From a virus, in IMG/VR virus record IMGVR_UViG_3300036719_000772, positions 1 to 30,546 of that record: a stretch of 30,546 bases of DNA; one strand, written 5' to 3'. This document shows, one piece after another, positions 1 through 6,207 of the stretch. Under the pieces are notes generated by a model. That model worked only from the letters and a program-made list of their open reading frames with translations. It was not told the origin of the DNA and did not search any database. The translations under genes were made by a program, and so were the position numbers. The number at the start of each line of letters is the position of its first letter. The first letter of the stretch is position 1.

Positions 1-1
1 A

Positions 2-967
2 AATCCGACTTACGACATCGAAGTAGGGGCAGAAAACGCACCCGAAGTTCAAGTCGACATAGATGATGAGGGCAAGGCAGAGATTGTAGAAGACCTTGCT
101 CCAGAGCCTGACAAACCTGCCTTAGCAGAGCCTGTAGACAAAGAGCCTGCTAAGGAAGAAGCCAATAACCAGGGCGAAGAGCTCAAGGAATACAGCGATA
201 CCGTTAAAAAACGGATTGATAAGTTGACTTCTAAGCTGCGTGAGGCAGAACGCCGTGAACAGGCAGCTTTGGAGTTTGCAAAAGGCGTTCAAGGTCAGTT
301 CCAGCAAGCCCAGCAACGGGCTGCTACCTCTGACTATGGCCGCTTGGCAGAAGCCAAGAGCCGAGTAGACACTCAGCTTTTGACTATTCGTCAAATTATC
401 AAAAAAGCCCGTGAAGAAGGTGACATTGACACCGAAACCGAAGCTCAAGAGCGCTTAGCCTCTCTAGCGCATGAGCAACGGGAGCTTGCTGGCTACTTAG
501 AAAGAGGTGCAGAGCAACCTCAAGCACAGATTTACAACCCGCCTATCCAACCACAGCAGATTTACCAACAACCTCAGTTTCAACCTCCAGCTCAACAGGC
601 TCCACGGGTTGATCCAAAGGCAGAGTCTTGGGCAGAAGAAAACCCATGGTTTGGTCAAGATACAACGATGACCTACGCTGCTTGGGGGATAGATAAACAG
701 CTTCGTGAAGCAGAAGGGTTTGACGGATCATCAGATGAGTATTATGATGAGCTAAATCGGCGAATTAAAGCACAGTTTCCGCAGAAGTTCGCTGCACAAC
801 CTAACAGGCAACAACGGCAACCCGTGCAGGCCGTTGCACCTGCAGCCCGGTCATCCGGAGTAAATACTAATGCACGCCGCAGCGTAAGACTGTCTCCTAG
901 TCAAGTCGCTATTGCTAAAAAACTTGGTGTTCCTATTGAGGAATATGCCAAATACGTAAAGGAATAA
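2..967 (+). CDS. Capsid scaffolding protein (5'-partial)
   Basis: The frame is open from the left edge to the TAA at 965, giving 321 residues without a start; the true start lies outside the window. A TTG at 224 is only an internal codon. Seen in order: an acidic stretch rich in E, D and P (about residues 1-60), a long charged helix with coiled-coil character (about 60-165), a P/Q-rich linker, and a short basic C-terminal helix ending EEYAKYVKE. This arrangement, just upstream of the capsid gene, is typical of phage scaffolding proteins, whose basic C-terminal helix binds the coat protein during procapsid assembly. The role is inferred from architecture and position; no protease motif is visible. 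Alternative: a minor internal capsid protein. Confidence 0.75.
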   Translation, partial: NPTYDIEVGAENAPEVQVDIDDEGKAEIVEDLAPEPDKPALAEPVDKEPAKEEANNQGEELKEYSDTVKKRIDKLTSKLREAERREQAALEFAKGVQGQFQQAQQRAATSDYGRLAEAKSRVDTQLLTIRQIIKKAREEGDIDTETEAQERLASLAHEQRELAGYLERGAEQPQAQIYNPPIQPQQIYQQPQFQPPAQQAPRVDPKAESWAEENPWFGQDTTMTYAAWGIDKQLREAEGFDGSSDEYYDELNRRIKAQFPQKFAAQPNRQQRQPVQAVAPAARSSGVNTNARRSVRLSPSQVAIAKKLGVPIEEYAKYVKE

Positions 968-971
968 AACC

Positions 972-1463
972 ATGACTGATACTGTTAAATTTAATCGCAG
1001 CTCCCGTAACGCTCAAACACGTGAAAAGACTGCGCAACGTAAACCATGGGCACCTCCTTCTCGTTTGGATGCTCCCCCTGCACCAGATGGTTTTAAATAT
1101 CGTTGGATTCGCTCTGAAGTTCAAGGCTTTGAAGACAAGCAGAATGTGTTTAGTAAGCTTCGTGAGGGATATGAACTCGTTCGTTTAGAAGAGTTGCCCG
1201 AAGAATATCAAAACACCATGCCTACTGTTGAAGATGGTCGGAACAAAGGAGTCGTCGGAGTTGGCGGCTTACTTTTAGCGAAAATCCCCGAAGAAACTGT
1301 CAGTGAGCGTAATGCTTATTACCGCCAACGTGCAAGGGACCAAATTGAAGCAGTAGACAACAATATGATGAAAGAGAATGCGCATTCAACAATGCGTTTT
1401 CAGCAGCCAGAGCGTAATACTCGTATTTCTTTTGGTGGCTCTAACTCTAAGAGTGAAAGCTAA
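972..1463 (+). CDS. Hypothetical virion-associated protein between scaffold and capsid genes
   Basis: A 163-residue soluble protein with no signal peptide or membrane segment. The N-terminus is basic and polar, the middle has a compact domain with the run GFKYRWIRSEVQGFEDKQN, and the C-terminal third is charged and helical (around EETVSERNAYYRQRARDQ). It begins 4 nt after the scaffold stop and ends 24 nt before the next gene, so it is part of the capsid operon. I do not recognise a named family. Position suggests a minor head or assembly protein made in step with scaffold and coat. There is no clear Shine-Dalgarno before the ATG, so translation may be coupled to the scaffold gene. Confidence 0.7.
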   Translation: MTDTVKFNRSSRNAQTREKTAQRKPWAPPSRLDAPPAPDGFKYRWIRSEVQGFEDKQNVFSKLREGYELVRLEELPEEYQNTMPTVEDGRNKGVVGVGGLLLAKIPEETVSERNAYYRQRARDQIEAVDNNMMKENAHSTMRFQQPERNTRISFGGSNSKSES

Positions 1464-1487
1464 TTAATTTAATTTTGGAGAAAACAA

Positions 1488-2084
1488 ATGGCAAACGTAA
1501 ATAAAGCCTTTGGTCTTCGTCCTCTAGGAAAACTAGGCAGTAACTACAACAGCGATGGTGATACACAGTACAAAATCGCTAGTGGTACGGCTACAGCAAT
1601 CTTTCAGGGCGATACCGTAACTTTCGGTGTTTCTGGTAGTGTTTCTACCGGTTTCATCGTAAAACACACCCCTGGTGCAGCTAACATTCTTGGTGTTTTC
1701 CTTGGATGTAACTACACCGACCCTACAAGCAAAAAGCCTGTATGGCGTAACTACTATCCAGGTGGCATCGCTGCTTCGGATATCGTAGCTTTCATTGTGG
1801 ATGACCCTTATGCTCAGTTCTTGGTTCAGGCTTCTGGTGTCGCTGGCGTAACCGCCATCGGCCAAAACGCTGACTTAGTACAGACAGTAGCAGGCAATAC
1901 CACAACGGGCGTTTCTGGATTAGAACTCAGCACTGGTACTTTGGCTGCTGCTTCGGCACTTAACGTCAAAGTTATTGGTGTTACCGCTGATCCTAGCAAC
2001 GATGACTTAACCGCTGCATACGCTGACTTGATCGTTACGATCAATGAGCATCTGTATAAAGCACCAACAGCAGGAGTTAGTTAA
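1488..2084 (+). CDS. Putative capsid decoration/cement protein
   Basis: A 198-residue protein rich in G, A, T, S and V, with alternating beta-like segments and no hydrophobic helix. The start is supported by GGAG about 9 nt upstream. The N-terminus reads MANVNKAFGLRPLGKLG and the end has a V-x-V-I-V-T strand pattern (ADLIVTINEHLYKA). Small beta-rich proteins encoded directly before the major capsid gene are commonly head decoration or cement proteins that stabilise the shell. That role is inferred from composition and place only. It lies 2 nt before the capsid start, so the two are surely cotranscribed. Confidence 0.65.
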   Translation: MANVNKAFGLRPLGKLGSNYNSDGDTQYKIASGTATAIFQGDTVTFGVSGSVSTGFIVKHTPGAANILGVFLGCNYTDPTSKKPVWRNYYPGGIAASDIVAFIVDDPYAQFLVQASGVAGVTAIGQNADLVQTVAGNTTTGVSGLELSTGTLAAASALNVKVIGVTADPSNDDLTAAYADLIVTINEHLYKAPTAGVS

Positions 2085-2086
2085 TC

Positions 2087-2998
2087 ATGGCTATCACTCG
2101 TTCACAACTAGTTAAAGAACTAGAACCAGGTCTTAACGCTTTATTCGGTCTCGAGTACAAGCGCTATGAGAACGAACACGAAGATATCTTCGAAATTGAA
2201 GATTCTGAGCGTGCGTTCGAAGAAGAAGTTATGTTAACAGGCTTCGGCCAAGCCCCAGTTAAGGCTGAAGGTGCTGGCGTTAACTATGATTCTGCACAAG
2301 AGTCATTTACCGCTCGCTATACCCACCAGACTATTGCATTGGCATTCTCGATTACCGAAGAGGCAATCGAGGACAACCTCTACGACCGTTTGGCAAGCCG
2401 TTATACCAAGGCTTTGGCTCGTTCAATGGCTCACACCAAGCAGGTATTTGGTGCGTCCGTATTGAACAACGCCTTTGACAGCAACTATCCAGGTGGCGAC
2501 GGCGTACAGTTGTGCGCAACAAACCACCCAACCGCTCTTGGTCCAAACTTCAGCAACCGTCCTACGACTCCTGCTGATTTGAATGAGACCTCCCTTGAGC
2601 AAGGTATCATCGACATCGCTGGTTTCACAGACGAGCGTGGTTTGAAGATTGCCTTGATTGCTAAGAAGTTGGTAGTTCCAAAAGAACTCCAGTTCACAGC
2701 AGAGCGTTTAATGAAGTCTACTCTCCGTACTGCTACGGCTGATAACGACATCAACGCTATCAAGTCTATGGGTCTAATTCCTGATGGATTCGTTGTTAAC
2801 CATTACCTAACCGACGTATCGGCATGGTTCTTGTTAACTGACGCTCCAAATGGACTCAAGATGTTCCAACGTGCCCCAATCCGTACAGCTTTCGAAGGCG
2901 ACTTCGACACCGGCAACGTACGCTACAAGGCTCGTGAGCGTTACAGCTTTGGCTGGTCTGATCCACGTGGTATCTACGGATCACCTGGCGCAACCTAA
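2087..2998 (+). CDS. Major capsid protein (HK97-fold, Mu gpT-like)
   Basis: A 303-residue protein of the right size and place for the main shell subunit. The N-terminus (MAITRSQLVKELEPGLNALF) is followed by an acidic arm, then a segment with ITEEAIEDN and a helix ARSMAHTKQVFGASVLNNAF resembling the spine-helix region of HK97-fold coat proteins. The C-terminus has a compact strand-rich end (YSFGWSDPRGIYG). It resembles the Mu gpT-like major head subunit group, which I judge from pattern only. AGGAG lies about 12 nt before the ATG. An intrinsic terminator follows 22 nt after the stop, so this is the last gene of the capsid transcription unit. Confidence 0.85.
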   Translation: MAITRSQLVKELEPGLNALFGLEYKRYENEHEDIFEIEDSERAFEEEVMLTGFGQAPVKAEGAGVNYDSAQESFTARYTHQTIALAFSITEEAIEDNLYDRLASRYTKALARSMAHTKQVFGASVLNNAFDSNYPGGDGVQLCATNHPTALGPNFSNRPTTPADLNETSLEQGIIDIAGFTDERGLKIALIAKKLVVPKELQFTAERLMKSTLRTATADNDINAIKSMGLIPDGFVVNHYLTDVSAWFLLTDAPNGLKMFQRAPIRTAFEGDFDTGNVRYKARERYSFGWSDPRGIYGSPGAT

Positions 2999-3015
2999 AC
3001 CTTGTTCACGTGAGG

Positions 3016-3399
3016 TTAGGCCCCACTTCGGTGGGGCTTTTTCTTTTGTCTTTTAGAAATTTCGTTAAAGTGCAAAATTCTATGGCAGTTAGCACATAGG
3101 ACAAGGCATTTTTTAACTTCTTCCATTGCCCTAGTGTATTGATAGTTTTTGACGTAGTAGCTGACTTCCCGGTCTTTTTGTTTGGGGTCTTCGTGATGAA
3201 AGTCTAGCGCAGCAGGATGGTTTTGGTCACAATAACTGCATTTCAAACTGGCTTTAAATGCAACCCATTTTTCTCTTTCTTCTTTTTTTCTTTTATAAGT
3301 AGCAATAAGTACTTTTAATTTGTTTTTCTTGTAATGATTGGCAGAACCCCTACGCAACGCCTGCTTTTTTCTTGGATCGTTTGGGTCTTTGTAAGGCAT
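3016..3399 (-). CDS. HNH endonuclease-like protein
   Basis: A 127-residue basic protein. The N-terminal half is lysine/arginine-rich and helical. The C-terminal half carries a zinc-stabilised HNH-type core: CSYC (C54, C57), DFHH (H68, H69) and LCANCHRILH (C102, N104, C105, H106, H110). The two CxxC pairs with DFHH and NCH agree with the HNH nuclease fold, where the histidines and asparagine hold the catalytic metal. Free-standing HNH genes in phages are often homing endonucleases; others nick DNA during packaging. Its start overlaps the 3' end of the GNAT gene by 50 nt. Its 3' end carries the forward terminator of the capsid operon. No intron or intein disrupts the neighbours. Activity is inferred. 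Confidence 0.8.
   Translation of the reverse strand: MPYKDPNDPRKKQALRRGSANHYKKNKLKVLIATYKRKKEEREKWVAFKASLKCSYCDQNHPAALDFHHEDPKQKDREVSYYVKNYQYTRAMEEVKKCLVLCANCHRILHFNEISKRQKKKPHRSGA
3020..3047 (+). terminator. Rho-independent terminator after the capsid gene
   Basis: A perfect GCCCCAC stem with a TTCG tetraloop and GTGGGGC return arm (3020-3037) is followed by TTTTTCTTTT. This is a textbook intrinsic terminator for forward transcription. It overlaps the last codons of the reverse-strand HNH gene. On the reverse strand the hairpin has no T-tract after it, so it works mainly on forward transcripts. Confidence 0.9.
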
Positions 3400-3835
3400 C
3401 GCTCTGGTCTATCCTGTATTTCCAATAGATTGCGTGCTTAAACGACCACGGGGTACTAGGGGTATAAATTTTAAAGCCAGCATTAATTAACGAGTTAGAT
3501 GAAGCAGGGTTATCGGTTGTATCTGTAATAATCCAATTCCAGCCTAATTCCTTGGCCTTACGGATTCTTACATTAATTAAACGTCTTTGCAAACGGTGCC
3601 CTGTGTACTCATCTAAGACCCCTGCACGACAAAGGTAACCCGTGTCTGTAAATCGTTGTGATCTTACTAGCCCAGCAAATGCTACTGGTTTGCCTTCTTC
3701 TGTGTAAGCTAACCACCAATGCCCGTGAGTTGGTTTGTAAGGAGCATCCGAAGGCAGTATTTTTTTCTGAAGGTAAAGAATTACGGTCTTATTAGACTCA
3801 TTGCGTAAATCAACCTTCTTAATGGTAAATTTCAT
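3350..3835 (-). CDS. GNAT-family N-acetyltransferase
   Basis: A 161-residue protein reading MKFTIKKVDLRNESNK from ATG at 3835. That start is chosen over one eight codons earlier because GGAGG lies 6 nt upstream of it. The core shows the GNAT pattern: strand with KPVAFAGLV, strand GYLCRAGVLDEY, the acetyl-CoA loop/helix TGHRLQRRLINVRIRKA, then a strand with WIITDTT and helix PASSNSLINAGFKIY, the usual end of the fold. GNAT enzymes move an acetyl group from acetyl-CoA to an amine; the acceptor here cannot be predicted. It is the first gene of a reverse-strand pair with the HNH gene, inserted against the late operon, which suggests an accessory (moron) role such as host or virion protein modification. 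Confidence 0.82.
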   Translation of the reverse strand: MKFTIKKVDLRNESNKTVILYLQKKILPSDAPYKPTHGHWWLAYTEEGKPVAFAGLVRSQRFTDTGYLCRAGVLDEYTGHRLQRRLINVRIRKAKELGWNWIITDTTDNPASSNSLINAGFKIYTPSTPWSFKHAIYWKYRIDQSDALQRPKRSKKKAGVA

Positions 3836-3857
3836 GATTCGCCTCCGGGGATAACCC

Positions 3858-3885
3858 ATTTTATCTAAAAAACTGTTGCAACCAA
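3858..3885 (-). promoter_or_regulatory. Candidate reverse promoter for the GNAT/HNH cassette
   Basis: Read on the reverse strand, TTGGTT (3885-3880) and TAAAAT (3863-3858) are separated by 16 nt. This would start RNA some 15 nt before the GNAT ATG at 3835, leaving just room for its GGAGG site. The -35 match is weak, so confidence is modest. Confidence 0.4.
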
Positions 3886-3904
3886 ATGAATTTAGGGGTA
3901 TAAA
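3876..3904 (+). promoter_or_regulatory. Sigma70-like forward promoter restarting late transcription
   Basis: TTGCAA (3876-3881) and TATAAA (3899-3904) are spaced by exactly 17 nt. Predicted transcription start is near 3911, about 90 nt before the ATG at 4001. Forward transcription is stopped at 3020-3047 and only reverse genes lie between, so a promoter is needed here. It overlaps the candidate reverse promoter, so the two probably interfere. Confidence 0.6.
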
Positions 3905-3913
3905 TACACCAGG

Positions 3914-3993
3914 AACTGGGATTTTTTATTCCTGTAGACTGGCCCAGCAGACGATGCAGAGACTACAGGAAAATGTACTGCATATACAAGGAG
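3914..3993 (+). promoter_or_regulatory. Structured leader with mutually exclusive stems and the ribosome site
   Basis: Three pairs of complementary arms are visible. A: CTGGG 3916-3920 with CCCAG 3943-3947. B: TTCCTGTAG 3929-3937 with CTACAGGAA 3963-3971, a perfect 9-bp stem. C: ATGCAG 3954-3959 with CTGCAT 3978-3983. A and C can form together, but B crosses both. Stem C ends 4 nt before the AAGGAG ribosome site (3988-3993) of the gene at 4001. This looks like a two-state leader, although no known riboswitch class is recognised. Confidence 0.4.
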
Positions 3994-4000
3994 TTATACC

Positions 4001-4561
4001 ATGGCACGTACCTCATTTACAGGGCCAGTGGCCTCAGCTAACGGTTTTATTACTACAATTACCGATACTTCTACCGGCTCATCTACCTTTAACGCAAGCA
4101 CAACCGAAGTAACAATGACCGGTGCAGGCGGTGTTGGCGGACGTACTCTTTTCCAGCTAAATGCTGATGCTGCTTTGGGTTCGTTTTCAAATGCGTTAAA
4201 AGCAAACGTTGTTTATGGTGCTAGTGGTCGCACAACTGGTCTAGGTTCAGCTTTTGTAGCTGAATTAACCCTTTCGGCAGGCACTTCTTCAGGTACTTAT
4301 GCTCCTGTTGAAATTGAACTTAATGCCCCAGCAAGTGCATCAACTGGAACCCTTACGAGCTTTATCCACGCATCAACCCAAGGCGCTAACGTAGCTGCGG
4401 TTGACGATAATGCCGTGTTCTTTAATCTTCAGGGTGTAACAGCAGGTTCTGGACACATTTTCCAAACTGGTACAACGCTTGGAACTGCAGGAGCTACTAT
4501 TAAGGTTAGGGTTGGTAATAACAATTTCTTCTTGCCCCTTTACGCTACTCAGATCACCTAA
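4001..4561 (+). CDS. Putative head decoration/fiber protein, beta-rich
   Basis: A 186-residue protein rich in T, A, G and S, with many short beta-like segments and no membrane helix. The N-terminus reads MARTSFTGPVASANGF and the C-terminus ends in hydrophobic strands (NNNFFLPLYATQIT). AAGGAG sits 7 nt before the ATG. It is the first gene after the restart promoter and leader, so its expression is probably set separately from the capsid gene. Composition and location next to the capsid block suggest a surface decoration or fiber protein of the head. I do not recognise a named family. Its TAA overlaps the next ATG. Confidence 0.65.
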   Translation: MARTSFTGPVASANGFITTITDTSTGSSTFNASTTEVTMTGAGGVGGRTLFQLNADAALGSFSNALKANVVYGASGRTTGLGSAFVAELTLSAGTSSGTYAPVEIELNAPASASTGTLTSFIHASTQGANVAAVDDNAVFFNLQGVTAGSGHIFQTGTTLGTAGATIKVRVGNNNFFLPLYATQIT

Positions 4562-4731
4562 TGGCTGTGCTAGATAAAGAATACCTGTTGGATTTGAGAA
4601 ATCAGGCACTTGAGCAACGGCAAAAGTACTTAGAACTTATCCAACAGGCTAATGGAGCAATTGCAATGGTGGACGTTTTGTTAACTGAAATAGATCGGCA
4701 AGAGCCACCAGCAGAACACGAAAAGGATTAA
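4561..4731 (+). CDS. Small coiled-coil protein (56 aa)
   Basis: This short ORF begins at an ATG overlapping the previous stop (TAATG at 4559-4563) and ends at TAA 4729. The product starts MAVLDKEYLLDLRNQALEQR and continues as one charged amphipathic helix with heptad-like leucines and isoleucines, then a short acidic tail ending EHEKD. It has no signal or membrane segment. The stop/start overlap and the next start 2 nt later show it belongs to the operon. Function is unknown; a helical bundle or small chaperone-like virion part is possible. Confidence 0.7.
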   Translation: MAVLDKEYLLDLRNQALEQRQKYLELIQQANGAIAMVDVLLTEIDRQEPPAEHEKD

Positions 4732-4733
4732 TT

Positions 4734-5018
4734 ATGCTTCAATATGACGTCTTATCAACCGCAATTGCTGCAGGGCAAACTGATGCTGCTGTTTTTGCTG
4801 GTCCTGCTAGGATTAAAGGAATGGTAGTAGGTGTTCCTGCTGCTGGTGGCACTTTAACCCTTAAAAATGGCTCAGCTGGTACCACAGTTTTTAGTTTTGT
4901 AGCTCCCGCAGCAGCTCAATCCCTTAACATAAGCATCCCTGGCGATGGTATTCGTTGCAGTAACGGTATTTATGCAACCACCCCTGCTAATATGACCGTT
5001 ACGGTGTTTTATGGCTAA
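4734..5018 (+). CDS. Small beta-rich hypothetical protein
   Basis: A 94-residue protein, rich in A, G, T and V, starting MLQYDVLSTAIAAGQ. It shows alternating strands (IKGMVVGVPAAGGTLTLKNG; NMTVTVFYG) as in small jelly-roll or immunoglobulin-like structural domains. GGAT lies shortly before the ATG. The 3' end overlaps the next gene by 8 nt. Placement beside the decoration-like gene suggests a virion surface component, but I do not recognise the family. Confidence 0.65.
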   Translation: MLQYDVLSTAIAAGQTDAAVFAGPARIKGMVVGVPAAGGTLTLKNGSAGTTVFSFVAPAAAQSLNISIPGDGIRCSNGIYATTPANMTVTVFYG

Positions 5019-5271
5019 GAACCCTTCCCTTGCTATTGGGCGGGGAGAAAAGCTCCCTGTAAAACAGGGAGCTGGACTTACTGCCAAGGGAAGAGCCAAG
5101 TACAACAAGGCAACAGGTAGTAAATTAAAAGCCCCTGCACCAAACCCAAAAACAAAAGCGGACGCAGGCCGTAAAAAATCGTTCTGTGCCAGAATGTCAG
5201 GAGTAGTAGCGAAAGCTAAGGGTCCTGCAGAGCGTGCAAAAGCTTCATTAAAACGATGGAACTGCGCATAA
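5011..5271 (+). CDS. Small basic protein, resembles DUF6321
   Basis: An 86-residue, strongly basic protein. Recognisable parts are GRGEKLPVKQGAGLTAKGRA at the N-terminus, a K/P-rich linker, and KKSFCARMSGV ... SLKRWNC at the C-terminus. This pattern resembles a small phage family that I believe carries the name DUF6321; function is unknown. The charge suggests nucleic-acid contact. A perfect 10-bp hairpin is embedded in codons 14-21. The start overlaps the previous gene by 8 nt, and the TAA overlaps the next ATG (TAATG). Confidence 0.75.
   Translation: MAKNPSLAIGRGEKLPVKQGAGLTAKGRAKYNKATGSKLKAPAPNPKTKADAGRKKSFCARMSGVVAKAKGPAERAKASLKRWNCA
5051..5073 (+). promoter_or_regulatory. Perfect 10-bp hairpin inside a coding region
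   Basis: AGCTCCCTGT and ACAGGGAGCT are exact reverse complements separated by AAA. The hairpin sits about 40 nt after the start codon at 5011 and is not followed by a T-tract, so it is not a normal terminator. It may protect, process or slow the mRNA. Confidence 0.45.
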
Positions 5272-5507
5272 TGGAAGAAATACAAACAGCTAGGGAGTTA
5301 GCGACACATGCAAACGATATTAAACATCTTCAAGCGGATATGGACAAACTTGTTGGAGACATGGACGAAATTAAAAAGTCGATTCAAATAATCCAAAAAA
5401 CATTGTCTGAAGCAAAAGGAGGCTGGAAAGCCTTGATTTGGGCAGGTGGAGCAGTTAGTGCTGCAACAGGAGTTATTGGCTTTATTATGGGCCATTGGGG
5501 AAAATAA
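5271..5507 (+). CDS. Coiled-coil protein with C-terminal membrane segment (XhlA/holin-like)
   Basis: From the ATG at 5271 the product has 78 residues; an in-frame ATG at 5256 would add five. The later start is preferred because it forms a TAATG overlap with the previous stop, as at other junctions here. Residues 12-48 form a heptad-like helix (HLQADMDKLVGDMDEIKKSI), followed by one hydrophobic segment (ALIWAGGAVSAATGVIGFIM) near the end and a short tail HWGK. This helix-plus-one-membrane-span design resembles XhlA-type or small holin-associated proteins. It lies far from the lysin gene at 16492, so a lysis role is possible but unproven. Confidence 0.65.
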   Translation: MEEIQTARELATHANDIKHLQADMDKLVGDMDEIKKSIQIIQKTLSEAKGGWKALIWAGGAVSAATGVIGFIMGHWGK

Positions 5508-5870
5508 ATGGTAAAACGTGTAAACCCCACCCCTTCTGTTCCTGCAACTCCTGCTAAACAAAACCCTAATGCAACAGACAAGGTAAATAAAAACAAAGTT
5601 GATCCAGGATTTAAAGAAGTATTGGATAAGGTTCGTGGAAAGAGTCAACAAGACGTACCTGATAATTACAAAAGTGGAGGTAAAGTAATGGCAACAAAAC
5701 CCGGCTTATATGCCAATATCGCAGCTAAAAAACGCAGGATCGCTGCGGGTTCTGGCGAAAAAATGAGACCAGTTGGAGCAAAAGGTGCGCCTACCAAACA
5801 GGCGTTTATTAATTCGGCTAAAACGGCTAAAATAGCTAAGCCAGCCAAACGTTCAGCGAGAGGAAGATAA
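5508..5870 (+). CDS. Basic small protein with probable internal start
   Basis: A 120-residue, very basic protein (many K, R, A, P and G). The first part (residues 1-60) is a polar linker; the second (61-120) begins MATKPGLYANIAAKKRRIAA and contains GEKMRPVGAKGAPTKQAF. An ATG at 5688, in frame and preceded by GGAGG at 7 nt spacing, could give the 60-residue second part as a separate protein. The C-terminal half alone looks like a small basic protein typical of environmental phages. It has no cysteines or membrane segment. The gene starts directly after the previous stop. Function is unknown; DNA binding or packing inside the head is plausible from charge. Confidence 0.68.
   Translation: MVKRVNPTPSVPATPAKQNPNATDKVNKNKVDPGFKEVLDKVRGKSQQDVPDNYKSGGKVMATKPGLYANIAAKKRRIAAGSGEKMRPVGAKGAPTKQAFINSAKTAKIAKPAKRSARGR
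5676..5690 (+). promoter_or_regulatory. Internal ribosome-binding site and start codon
   Basis: GGAGG at 5676-5680 lies 7 nt before an in-frame ATG at 5688 within the gene starting at 5508. This is a stronger site than the one at the gene's own start, so a 60-residue product is likely made as well. Confidence 0.5.
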
Positions 5871-6200
5871 ATGGACTATAACGCAAGCAACACAAACCGC
5901 CACAAGCTTATGGCTATGGGCAAACCAATCAAAGCCGCTAAAGGAGGCGAGATGAAAAAATCTGCAACTAAAGCTTCTGCTGGTGCAAAAGCTGATCGCC
6001 AAGGTCGTGCTTTGTTACCCGGCAAAATGGCTAAAAACTTGCCTATGATTGCACCACAGTCTGCGTATAAAAAAGGCGGAGATGTAAAGCCTTCTGCTTA
6101 CGACAAGATGCAAGATAAAAAATTGGCTGCTCATGCAAGCAAGCCAGCAAAGGTAGCCCACAAAAAAATGGGCGGCATGGCTAAACGTAGTTGCAAATAA
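5871..6200 (+). CDS. Basic small protein with probable internal start
   Basis: A 109-residue lysine-rich protein with no cysteine except near the end (MGGMAKRSCK). An in-frame ATG at 5952, preceded by AAGGAGG, would yield an 82-residue form starting MKKSATKASAGAKADRQG. It repeats short basic patches (KKGGDVKPSAYDKM, AHKKMGG). It begins right after the preceding stop and shares the same basic, alanine-rich makeup, so these neighbours may be related in role. No known family is recognised. Possible roles are condensing DNA or joining virion parts; this is inference from charge only. Confidence 0.68.
   Translation: MDYNASNTNRHKLMAMGKPIKAAKGGEMKKSATKASAGAKADRQGRALLPGKMAKNLPMIAPQSAYKKGGDVKPSAYDKMQDKKLAAHASKPAKVAHKKMGGMAKRSCK
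5943..5954 (+). promoter_or_regulatory. Internal ribosome-binding site and start codon
   Basis: GGAGG (5943-5947) with 4 nt spacing precedes an in-frame ATG at 5952 inside the gene starting at 5871. A second nested product is therefore likely, as in the gene before it. Confidence 0.45.
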
Positions 6201-6207
6201 GGAGTAA

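Noticed and set aside
3938-4000. Open in-frame extension of 21 codons directly upstream of the ATG at 4001
   Set aside because: It could be a decayed coding remnant because its composition looks protein-like, but it begins after a TAG at 3935, has no start codon, and the AAGGAG site points clearly to 4001.
3876-4112. Forward ORF of 78 codons across the leader and start of the 4001 gene
   Set aside because: It begins at the -35 box of the candidate promoter, has no ribosome site and overlaps the 4001 gene in another frame.
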